From assembly GCA_964575335.1 (NCBI GenBank), contig CAZNPU010000006.1, positions 68,885 through 132,884 of the forward strand: DNA of 64,000 bases, given 5' to 3'. The notes beneath the pieces were generated by a model. That model did not search any database. It saw only the letters and a list, made by a program, of their open reading frames with translations, and was not told the DNA's origin. This document shows positions 57,413 through 64,000 of this stretch, piece after piece. Position 1 is the stretch's first letter, and the number at the start of each line of letters is the position of its first letter. Source of the DNA: CAZNPU01 sp964575335 (GTDB lineage: Bacteria; Planctomycetota; Phycisphaerae; Phycisphaerales; SM1A02). A program made the translations under genes and the position numbers.

Positions 57413-58984
57413 ATGCTTCGATTCGCCGTGTATGACGATCAGGGTCCAGCCGCACAGTGGCCACTGGTCGATGCGCACCTGCTGGGCCCGGATGATCTGC
57501 CGGTTCGAGGCGAAATCACTTTTTCAAATGGGGTCATCCACTGCCGCAAGCGAGGCAGCCAGGCGGTGGGGTTGTGCCTGCAGTATGACGCTGGCCCGAT
57601 GGGCAAGTTGATGCTGCAGACGTGCCTGCTGCCCGATCGTGACGAACCGTACATCCTGTCGGTTGAGCTGGCCCGGCATCGAATCAAGATGTTCATCGCC
57701 AAGAGCGAAGAATGGCAGATGTTCGATCTCAGCGCCGATCACCCGGCCATGCGGCAGTGGGAAGAGGCCCGGCGGTTGCTGACAGAAGCATGGACCAGCG
57801 AGGATCCGCTCGCTGCGGATCGGAACGCCCGCAAGGCGCTGGTGTATGCCATTGAAGCCAGCGAGCGGCTGGCCATGGCTCACGCCGAGATTCTACTGCA
57901 TCGCCGCTATGGCCAGCGGCCGGCGTCGTCGGTCACGCTTGGCGTGCGAATCTGGCCCGGCCGGGACGCCCAGCCGCTGCGCGATCTGGTGGCCAGGGAC
58001 TTCGATCTGGCGGTTATTCCGCTGAACTGGCGGGAGCTTGAGGTACGCGAGGGCGTTTATAACTGGGAGCCGGTTGATCGCTGGATTGACGTGATGGCCA
58101 AGCAGCGCAAGCCGATTGTCGCTGGGCCGCTGCTGGATTTTTCCAAAGGCGCGCTGCCTGACTGGATGTACGTTTGGCAGCACGATTACGACACCACCCG
58201 CGACATGGCCTACGACTACATTGAGAAGGTCGTGGAGCGCTATCACGGTGCGGTGGGCATGTGGAATATCGCCTCCGGCCTGAACACCAACGAGAACTTT
58301 TCCTTCACAGCCGACCAGATGCTCGATCTGACGCGCATGGCTGTTCTGCGCGTCCGCCAGTCTCGCAAGGGGGCTCGCGTCATGGTCGAATTGGCTCAGC
58401 CATTTGGCGAGCATGTTGCGTTCAATCGTGACTCGCTGCACCCGCTGGCCTTTGTGGATCGGCTGGTGCAGGAGGGCGTGCGGCTTGATGCAGTGGGGGT
58501 GCAACTGCTGTTTGGTCATCACGCCCATGGCATGGCCACGCGCGACTTCATGCAGATCAGTAATCTGCTGGATCGATTTTTCCTGCTGGAGATTCCGGTG
58601 CTGATTTCCGCAATGGGCGTGCCGAGCGAACCGGTTGATTCCAGCGGGGGGTGGTGGCTTGAGCCCTGGTCGCCCGAGCAGCAGGCGAGGTGGATCAGCC
58701 GCGCGTTTGCGGTGTGCATGTCCAAGCCGTATGTGGAGTCGGTGTTCTGGGCCGATTTGTTCGATCATTCACACGCCCGTCTTCGCAGTGCAGGGCTGAT
58801 CTCCGAAGCCGGCAAGCCCAAGCCCGCGCTGCAGCGGCTTATCAGCGTGCGCCGGCATCTTCGTAAGCCATTAGGCCCCTTGAAGCTGCCCAGCAAGATC
58901 AACGTAAAGGGCTCCGCAGCAGGCGAAAACGCTACACTGCAGCGTGTTGAGGGTTCGTCGGCACAACCCGATGCAAGCAAGTAA
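57413..58984 (+). CDS. GH10-like protein lacking the usual catalytic glutamates
   Basis: 523 residues, no signal peptide. Residues 1-180 are a separate domain of unknown type (with a helical part AADRNARKALVYAIEASERL). From about 185 a TIM-barrel like family GH10 xylanases: LAVIPLNWRELEVREGVYNW, DRWIDVMAKQRKPIVAGPLL, and YIEKVVERYHGAVGMWNIAS. GH10 enzymes have Glu at the end of the WDVVNE-type motif; here it reads WNIASGLN. The nucleophile strand (TELD-type) reads LISAMGVP. So both catalytic Glu positions appear replaced. It may be a binding or regulatory protein, or use other residues. ATG at 57413 has no clear ribosome binding site. Divergent from purC. Confidence 0.75.
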   Translation: MLRFAVYDDQGPAAQWPLVDAHLLGPDDLPVRGEITFSNGVIHCRKRGSQAVGLCLQYDAGPMGKLMLQTCLLPDRDEPYILSVELARHRIKMFIAKSEEWQMFDLSADHPAMRQWEEARRLLTEAWTSEDPLAADRNARKALVYAIEASERLAMAHAEILLHRRYGQRPASSVTLGVRIWPGRDAQPLRDLVARDFDLAVIPLNWRELEVREGVYNWEPVDRWIDVMAKQRKPIVAGPLLDFSKGALPDWMYVWQHDYDTTRDMAYDYIEKVVERYHGAVGMWNIASGLNTNENFSFTADQMLDLTRMAVLRVRQSRKGARVMVELAQPFGEHVAFNRDSLHPLAFVDRLVQEGVRLDAVGVQLLFGHHAHGMATRDFMQISNLLDRFFLLEIPVLISAMGVPSEPVDSSGGWWLEPWSPEQQARWISRAFAVCMSKPYVESVFWADLFDHSHARLRSAGLISEAGKPKPALQRLISVRRHLRKPLGPLKLPSKINVKGSAAGENATLQRVEGSSAQPDASK

Positions 58985-59075
58985 TCTTGCCAGCAGGCAT
59001 TGGCGGGCGATTCCGGTCAAGTGCGATTGCGCGATTGTTGGTTGAGTCATCAGCCGCAAGGGGGACAGCAGAATC

Positions 59076-59465
59076 ATGGAGTTCCGTCCACTTCCGGGTA
59101 CGCGATTGATCATTGTGCTGATTGCTGCAGCACTCTGTTGGGCTGCATGGCTGACGCAGCAGCGCACGGTCCTTCGCACTGATGACGGGCACATGATCCA
59201 TCTGGACCAGTCCGCCTGGCCGGACATGCGCATCGACATCAATACCGCCAGCGCGGTTGAGTTGACGCTGCTGCCCGGGATCGGTCCACGCTTGGCTGAT
59301 CGTATTGTTGAGGATCGGGAGCGCAATGGCCCTTTTCGATCGCTTGATGATCTGCAGCGTGTGCGGGGCATTGGTCCGATGATTGTGCAGCACATCAGCG
59401 AATACGCCATTGCAGGCGATGGCGAAGATGTGATGGCGACGTTGCCGCCGCGACCATCACCGTGA
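59076..59465 (+). CDS. ComEA-like helix-hairpin-helix protein
   Basis: 129 residues. N-terminal membrane anchor (TRLIIVLIAAALCWAAWL) then a periplasmic helix-hairpin-helix pair: DINTASAVELTLLPGIGPRL and SLDDLQRVRGIGPMIVQHIS, which is the DNA-binding part of ComEA, the receptor for DNA uptake. AGGGGGA lies upstream of the ATG. It could bind incoming DNA at the cell surface, but the other competence genes are not in the window, and small HhH proteins also occur in other roles. Confidence 0.85.
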   Translation: MEFRPLPGTRLIIVLIAAALCWAAWLTQQRTVLRTDDGHMIHLDQSAWPDMRIDINTASAVELTLLPGIGPRLADRIVEDRERNGPFRSLDDLQRVRGIGPMIVQHISEYAIAGDGEDVMATLPPRPSP

Positions 59466-59560
59466 TGTGACGTTTCCTGCGTGTTTGCTGGCCGGACTGC
59501 GCTTGTGCTGCTGCTGGAGCGAGCCGCGCAAGATTCGGCAAAGAAGCGAGGAACGGCGGA

Positions 59561-60490
59561 TCAATCGCAATCGATATCGATGATTGGACGCAGACAACCG
59601 TGGTGTTGTTCAAGCAGTGCTTGAGCTGCAGCCTGATCGACGCCGCGCCGCTGCATGACGATGGCGAGCTTGAGCTGGCCGCCTGCTTCGCGCAGGCGCG
59701 CAGCTGCGGCTTCCCGTGAGAGTTCCGGGCACAGCTCCATCAAAATGCGTAGTGCGCGATCAAGCAGCTTGGCGTTGCTGGCGCGCAGATCAACCATGAG
59801 GTTGCTGTACACCTTGCCAAGCTGCACGAACACGGCAGTGGAAATGATGTTGAGCGCAAGCTTTGTTGCCGATCCGGCTTTGAGCCTGGTTGAACCGGTC
59901 AACAGTTCCGGGCCGGTGTCAAGGCAGATGACGTGGTCGCACGCTGCAGGGGCAGGCTCCTGCGCTGCGCAGGTGAGCAGCGCCGTTGCCGCCCCAGCCT
60001 GCTTGGCAATGCGGAGACCCCCCAGGACGTAAGGGGTGGTTCCGCCTGCTGCAATTCCGAGCACAGTGTCACGTGGTGAGAGCCGGAGCGTTGCCAGTTC
60101 ATCTGCTGCGCCGTTTGGATCGTCTTCTTTGCCTTCGGACGATCGACGCAGCGATTGGTCGCCGCCCGCGATGATGCCGATGACCTGGTTCGGATCGGCC
60201 TGGAACGTGGGCGGGCATTCCGATGCGTCAAGCACGCCGAGCCGGCCGGAGGTTCCTGCGCCAAGATAGATCAGTCGTCCGCCTTGGCGCATGCGCGGCA
60301 CGAGTTCGTCGATGAACCAAGCAAGCGATTCCGCTGCGCCCAATGCTGCGCTGATCACGCACTGATGATCGTCGATCATCGTCTGGATAAACGCGCGCGT
60401 CGGCAGGGCATCAAGCTGCAGCGACTTGGCGTTACGATGCTCGGTGCGAATGTGGCTTCGATCCGGCGGAAGAGACGAACATGTGGTCAT
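59561..60490 (-). CDS. murQ: N-acetylmuramic acid 6-phosphate etherase
   Basis: Cleaves the lactyl ether of MurNAc-6-phosphate to GlcNAc-6-phosphate in peptidoglycan recycling. 309 residues, normal length. SIS-domain sequence YLGAGTSGRLGVLDASECPP contains the first catalytic Glu (SECPP), and SSEGKEDDPNGA the second; SGSTRLKAGSATKLALN is also conserved. The C-terminal UBA-like region is present. Its presence suggests the organism has peptidoglycan and recycles it. The gene converges with the ComEA-like gene and stands alone. Confidence 0.95.
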   Translation of the reverse strand: MTTCSSLPPDRSHIRTEHRNAKSLQLDALPTRAFIQTMIDDHQCVISAALGAAESLAWFIDELVPRMRQGGRLIYLGAGTSGRLGVLDASECPPTFQADPNQVIGIIAGGDQSLRRSSEGKEDDPNGAADELATLRLSPRDTVLGIAAGGTTPYVLGGLRIAKQAGAATALLTCAAQEPAPAACDHVICLDTGPELLTGSTRLKAGSATKLALNIISTAVFVQLGKVYSNLMVDLRASNAKLLDRALRILMELCPELSREAAAARLREAGGQLKLAIVMQRRGVDQAAAQALLEQHHGCLRPIIDIDCD

Positions 60491-60612
60491 GTCAACAGCC
60501 TATCGCATCGCGCAACACAACGCTCGTCACACCACTGAGCGCATTGGGCTGCATGCTGGGGCGCATCTGCCTTGTATGGAGCAGGCCTGTATATGGAAGA
60601 TTTGCTGAGCAG

Positions 60613-60649
60613 TAAAAAAGACACGCCGCCGAAATGCATCGACGGCGTG
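60613..60649 (-). terminator. rho-independent terminator of the HU gene
   Basis: CACGCCG (60622-60628) and CGGCGTG (60643-60649) form a hairpin with a 14-base loop; six A at 60614-60619 become TTTTTT after the hairpin on the minus strand. About 70 bases downstream of the HU stop. Confidence 0.8.
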
Positions 60650-60721
60650 CGAGGTTCTTTGTGATGCGATGGCTTGTTGATGAATCGCATCAGCGGTTTT
60701 GGACGTGGCGCATCCAGCGTC

Positions 60722-61072
60722 TTAGACCATGGACTTGAGGTTCTTCAGCGGAAGCACCTTCACGACCTTGCGGGCCGGTTTGGCGGGAACGTTCATGAGT
60801 TCACCGGGCTTGAACGGATTGGGCACGTTCTTGCGGGCCGGCCGTGCGGGCTTGTGAACGCGCTTGATCTTCATCAGTCCGGGCACCGTGAACACGCCGG
60901 GGCCCCGGCTGCTGAGATCCTTCTTGATGAGGGTGCCCATCGCGTCGAACACGCCGGCAACCTCTTTGCGCGTGAGGCCAGTGCTGTCAGCGATGTCGCT
61001 GAGAATCTGGCTCTTGGTGCGCGGTTTCACTTCAGTCGTTTTGGTGCTTTTTTTGGTTTTGCTTTTCGCCAT
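60722..61072 (-). CDS. HU-family DNA-binding protein
   Basis: 116 residues, small basic nucleoid protein. A Lys-rich lead (MAKSKTKKSTKT) precedes the HU fold: SQILSDIADSTGLTRKEVAG, and GPGVFTVPGLMKIKRVHKPA, then the DNA-clamping arm KNVPNPFKPGELMNVPAKPA and the final strand/helix VVKVLPLKNLKSMV. This form is common in planctomycetes. The frame extends far upstream, but ATG at 61072 has AAAGGA eight bases before it and fits the family. It bends and compacts DNA as a dimer. Confidence 0.93.
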   Translation of the reverse strand: MAKSKTKKSTKTTEVKPRTKSQILSDIADSTGLTRKEVAGVFDAMGTLIKKDLSSRGPGVFTVPGLMKIKRVHKPARPARKNVPNPFKPGELMNVPAKPARKVVKVLPLKNLKSMV

Positions 61073-61327
61073 CGAATGAATCCTTTCGTGGTATGGCTGG
61101 CCGTCACTTCGGCCATGTCGCGCGAAAATGTACTGTCCCACACGGTGGGCAACAAGTGAGTTTGTCCTACAAAAATAGGCTTTTTCTACACTTTTCCTTG
61201 AGAGTTTTTTGCGGCGGCCTTTACAGGTTCGCCAATTGCAGCCGTTACGCCGACGCGCAGCCGGCAAAACAACTGTCCCCGATCGGTTGACGGCACGGTG
61301 AGTCGATGCGATGATTGGGTACTTTCG

Positions 61328-61417
61328 GGACAGGTGGCCGAGCGGCTGAAGGCGCCGGTTTGCTAAACCGGTGTACGGGGTAAACCTGTACCGCGGGTTC
61401 GAATCCCGCCCTGTCCG
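61328..61417 (+). tRNA. tRNA-Ser, anticodon GCT
   Basis: A 90-base type II tRNA. The acceptor GGACAGG (61328-61334) pairs with CCTGTCC (61410-61416), discriminator G at 61417. The anticodon loop is TTTGCTAAA with GCT at 61362-61364, flanked by a CCGGT/ACCGG stem, so it decodes AGC/AGU. A long variable arm (GTACGGGG...CCTGTAC) and T-loop GGTTCGAATCCC are present. CCA is not encoded. Confidence 0.97.
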
Positions 61418-61812
61418 CTTCTTTTTCAAGTGTCTAATTTTGCCCGAGAATCAGGCAAAACACCCAATCACTTCCCTCTACACGGGGTTCGGGGCATTCC
61501 TTCCAATTCTCAATGACCCGGGGGCGGCGTGAGCGCGAAACGGACGTGCAGCGAATCTGCTGACTGGAACTTCAATGCGCCGTGCGGCAGTAGGTCTGGT
61601 TGTGTTTGCTGCAACGGTGCAGGGCATGTGAACGACTTTCCAGCCGTGCTGAATGCCCGGAACGGACGGAACAATTTTCAATGTTTTACTTGGCTTTTTT
61701 TGTCTAGGCGCGGGCTGCCGACTTCAGAAAATGAGATGATCCAGGTGAATTGACGCCGATTGTGAGGCTCAATCAACCTGGCTTCTCGCCACAAAGAATC
61801 GGAATCGCCCAT
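61418..61812. other. intergenic region with two inverted repeats
   Basis: Bases 61438-61460 hold TTTTGCC...GGCAAAA, a hairpin that may end tRNA transcription, though no T-run follows. Bases 61741-61781 hold CCAGGT...ATTGA and TCAAT...ACCTGG, a long interrupted dyad ending 31 bases before the next ATG, possibly an operator or leader hairpin. No gene recognised; the open frame at 61529-61753 has no support. Confidence 0.4.
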
Positions 61813-64000
61813 ATGCACATTCGAAGAAAAGCCGCTCTGGGTACGTGTATCGCTGTATTTGCATTTGCGATAACCGCTGGCACGGTGGGGCAGCAGGCTG
61901 ACCACCATCAGCATTTCGAACCAGCCAAGCCGCTTCAGTCGGTGGGAGTGCCGGGAATTGACGTTCGTCCTGGCAGTCTTGACAAACCGCAAGACGGCAG
62001 CGCCGTGGCCCGGGCATTTGAGTTACGCCAGCGAGGCGGGCAGTTTCTTGCTGTGAACCCCGGCGCCCGAATCAAATCGTGGCACGGCGTCAGTCGCGTA
62101 TTCGGCAAATCATTCAGCCGAGGCGCGACGCCGCAGCAGAGCGCTGAACGGTTCATCGCCGAATCGCTTCCATTGTTCGGCTTCGACAGCACATCGCTGG
62201 AGCCGGGCGCGCGATTTCTCGACGACGGCAACGCTGTTCCGTTGATGTACGACAAAGAGACAGGGCGATACAAGTTCACCGCTCTGTACTACACGCAGTA
62301 TCAGGACGGCGTTGAAGTGTATGGCACACGGCTGACGCTGCTTGTCCGCAACGAGCCGAATCACCCGCTGGTGCTTGCGGGCGCTGCGCTGCGCGACCTT
62401 GGCGGCTTCCGCGTCGCGCCGGGGCGTGTCAATGCCATCAAGTACGATGCAGCCTTCAGTCAGGTGCGCGCTCGCTTCGGCAAGGATGCGCAGTTCAGCG
62501 AGGTGCGTCCCGTGGTCTGGGCCGGCCTTGAAGAAATGGCTGCACAACCCGCACTTGCGGTCGAGTTCGTTTCCGAAGGCGGCGATCCGCTCACCGGCGA
62601 CTTCCACAAGATTCGCTTTATCACCGATGCAGAGACCGGCGAGATTCTCCACGCTGAGAATCTAATTCTGCATGTTGATGTCAGCGGTCAGGTTCTTGCC
62701 AATGCCAGCACCGGACACGGAGCCGACATCTGCTATCCCACAGCGATAATGCCGATGCCGTATGCTCGCGTAGGCATTGGCGGCAACTGGGTGTTCGCCG
62801 ATGCGCAAGGCAACTTTACCATCCCAAACCCCGGCGCCACGCCGGTTGTGGTCGATTCATCCATCCGGGGCCGCTACTTTGTCGTGAACAATCAAGCTGG
62901 CCCAACCAGCAGCCTCACGCTGTTTGTCAATCCGCCCGGGCCGGCCACGCTTATTTACAACGTTGACAACTTGAACGAGTTCGATCGTGCTGAGGTGAAC
63001 GCCTACATTCACGCCAACACCGTGCGCGACTTTGCCCTGGAGCAGAACCCCTCATATCCCACGATTGCCACGCAATTTGATTTCCCCGTCAACGTCAATA
63101 TCAATCTGACGTGCAACGCCTTTTACGATTATTCATCGATCAACTTTTACCGATCCGGAAGCGGATGCACCAACACCGCCAACGCACCGGTCGTGCATCA
63201 CGAATACGGGCATCACATTGTGCACACCGGCGGCAGCGGCCAGGGCGCATACGGCGAAGGCATGGCCGATTGCATGGCGCTGCTCATCGGCGACAATCCC
63301 TGCCTTGGTGAAGCATTCAACGTGCCATGCGGCCAGTGTCTGCGCAATGCCGACAACAACCTGCAATACCCCTGTTCCGGCGGTGTTCACAGTTGCGGCC
63401 AGTTGATCTCCGGTTGCGTGTGGAGCACGCGCAACGAACTGTTTGCCACCCATCCTGACGATTATCTCGAGATACTGTCCGCTCTGACGGTCAACAGCAT
63501 TCTGTTGCATAGTGGAACGTCAATCGATCCGAGCATTACGATCGACTTCCTGACGCTCGATGATGACGATGACAACATTCTCAACGGCACGCCGCACTAC
63601 TACGAAATCAATGCTGGTTTCGGCGCGCATAACATGCCCGGCCCGGAACTGGATGTCGGCATCAGCATCAGCCCGAGTCAGGGGTTCGTGACCGGTGGTC
63701 CGGTCGGCGGTCCGTTCTCGCCAGCGAGCATGGACTTCACCATAACCAACGTCGAGGACTACACCATCGCGTACTCCGTTGGTGTGACTCAGCCGTGGTT
63801 GTCGCTCAGCAGCATCGGTGGAGTTCTTGCCGGCGGTGATTCAACAACCATCACCGTCTCCTTGACAGCCGCCGCCAACAGTCTTCCCGCTGGAATAGTG
63901 GAAGACGTCATCACCTTTACCAATCTGACCGATGGGCAGGGGAATACCAGCCGCTCGGTGCTGCTTGATGTTGGCCGGTTTACGTATGTGGCCAGCGATA
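61813..64000 (+). CDS. secreted gluzincin metalloprotease with FTP-type propeptide (3' end outside window)
   Basis: The frame is open from ATG 61813 to the window end (729 codons visible). Signal peptide (ALGTCIAVFAFAITAGTVGQ), then an FTP-like propeptide region (RVFGKSFSRGATPQQSAERF and FTALYYTQYQDGVEVYGTRL), typical of thermolysin/fungalysin-like precursors. The active site VVHHEYGHHIV (His463, Glu464, His467) is followed by GEGMAD with Glu482 as third zinc ligand and Asp486, the gluzincin (M4/M36-type) ExxxD pattern. From about 610 on there is a beta-sandwich domain of Ig/BACON kind (MDFTITNVEDYTIAYSVGVT, and QPWLSLSS). The remainder, perhaps with a calcium-loop tail, lies beyond the window. 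A weak ribosome site precedes the ATG. Confidence 0.9.
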   Translation, partial: MHIRRKAALGTCIAVFAFAITAGTVGQQADHHQHFEPAKPLQSVGVPGIDVRPGSLDKPQDGSAVARAFELRQRGGQFLAVNPGARIKSWHGVSRVFGKSFSRGATPQQSAERFIAESLPLFGFDSTSLEPGARFLDDGNAVPLMYDKETGRYKFTALYYTQYQDGVEVYGTRLTLLVRNEPNHPLVLAGAALRDLGGFRVAPGRVNAIKYDAAFSQVRARFGKDAQFSEVRPVVWAGLEEMAAQPALAVEFVSEGGDPLTGDFHKIRFITDAETGEILHAENLILHVDVSGQVLANASTGHGADICYPTAIMPMPYARVGIGGNWVFADAQGNFTIPNPGATPVVVDSSIRGRYFVVNNQAGPTSSLTLFVNPPGPATLIYNVDNLNEFDRAEVNAYIHANTVRDFALEQNPSYPTIATQFDFPVNVNINLTCNAFYDYSSINFYRSGSGCTNTANAPVVHHEYGHHIVHTGGSGQGAYGEGMADCMALLIGDNPCLGEAFNVPCGQCLRNADNNLQYPCSGGVHSCGQLISGCVWSTRNELFATHPDDYLEILSALTVNSILLHSGTSIDPSITIDFLTLDDDDDNILNGTPHYYEINAGFGAHNMPGPELDVGISISPSQGFVTGGPVGGPFSPASMDFTITNVEDYTIAYSVGVTQPWLSLSSIGGVLAGGDSTTITVSLTAAANSLPAGIVEDVITFTNLTDGQGNTSRSVLLDVGRFTYVASD

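Overview
The window looks like chromosomal DNA of a planctomycete, most likely of the class Phycisphaerae. This is inferred from several features together: secreted proteases ending in short calcium-loop (dockerin-like) tails of the form GGDGxVNxDDLL, a very long SecA with extra insertions, an HU variant with a KNVPNPFKPGEL-type tail, two bactofilins, and a cytoplasmic GH10-like protein. No plasmid, phage, CRISPR array or insertion sequence was found, and gene order is typical of ordinary chromosomal DNA with many single-gene units.

Layout. 1-7.4 kb: a PAS sensor kinase cut by the window edge, then minus-strand nucleotide metabolism (B12-dependent ribonucleotide reductase nrdJ and dCTP deaminase dcd) with a broken copy of the nrdJ start and a palindromic repeat between them. 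7.4-13.1 kb: UvrD/PcrA helicase, a lipoprotein, epoxyqueuosine reductase queG and a beta-ureidopropionase-like amidase. 13.7-16.6 kb: a secreted metalloprotease with a seven-repeat FG-GAP-like region. 16.9-19.3 kb: a three-gene membrane/stress operon (ElaB/YqjD-like protein, holin-X-like protein, DUF3618 protein) closed by a clear terminator. 19.3-27.2 kb: copper P-type ATPase with a divergent small cysteine-containing secreted protein, secA and an SMR exporter. 27.2-30.8 kb: membrane proteins and a His/Arg-rich secreted protein. 30.8-38.6 kb: two tandem serine proteases and a large zinc metalloprotease. 38.8-47.6 kb: a small anchored protein, an Lrp/AsnC regulator, an ABC exporter pair, a secreted protein and cobalamin-dependent methionine synthase metH. 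47.7-52.2 kb: CPBP protease, two bactofilins, a YihY protein, a CsaA-like protein. 52.3-61.1 kb: housekeeping genes (glyS, pdxA, yceH, purC, murQ, HU) with a GH10-like protein and a ComEA-like protein. 61.3 kb: tRNA-Ser(GCT). 61.8 kb to the end: another secreted metalloprotease, cut by the window edge.

Themes. At least five secreted peptidases point to a protein-degrading lifestyle. Three cobalamin-dependent enzymes (NrdJ, QueG, MetH) make B12 supply important. Several housekeeping genes have a -10-like hexamer placed 6-7 bases before the start codon, which suggests leaderless transcripts.

The most unusual observation is a roughly 60-bp hairpin-containing repeat that lies inside two unrelated genes, copA and metH. 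It is translated in different frames and adds extra residues to a surface loop and to an interdomain linker, in the manner of Rickettsia palindromic elements. The second is the nrdJ start relic joined to a different palindromic repeat. All assignments were made by reading motifs; no database search was run.
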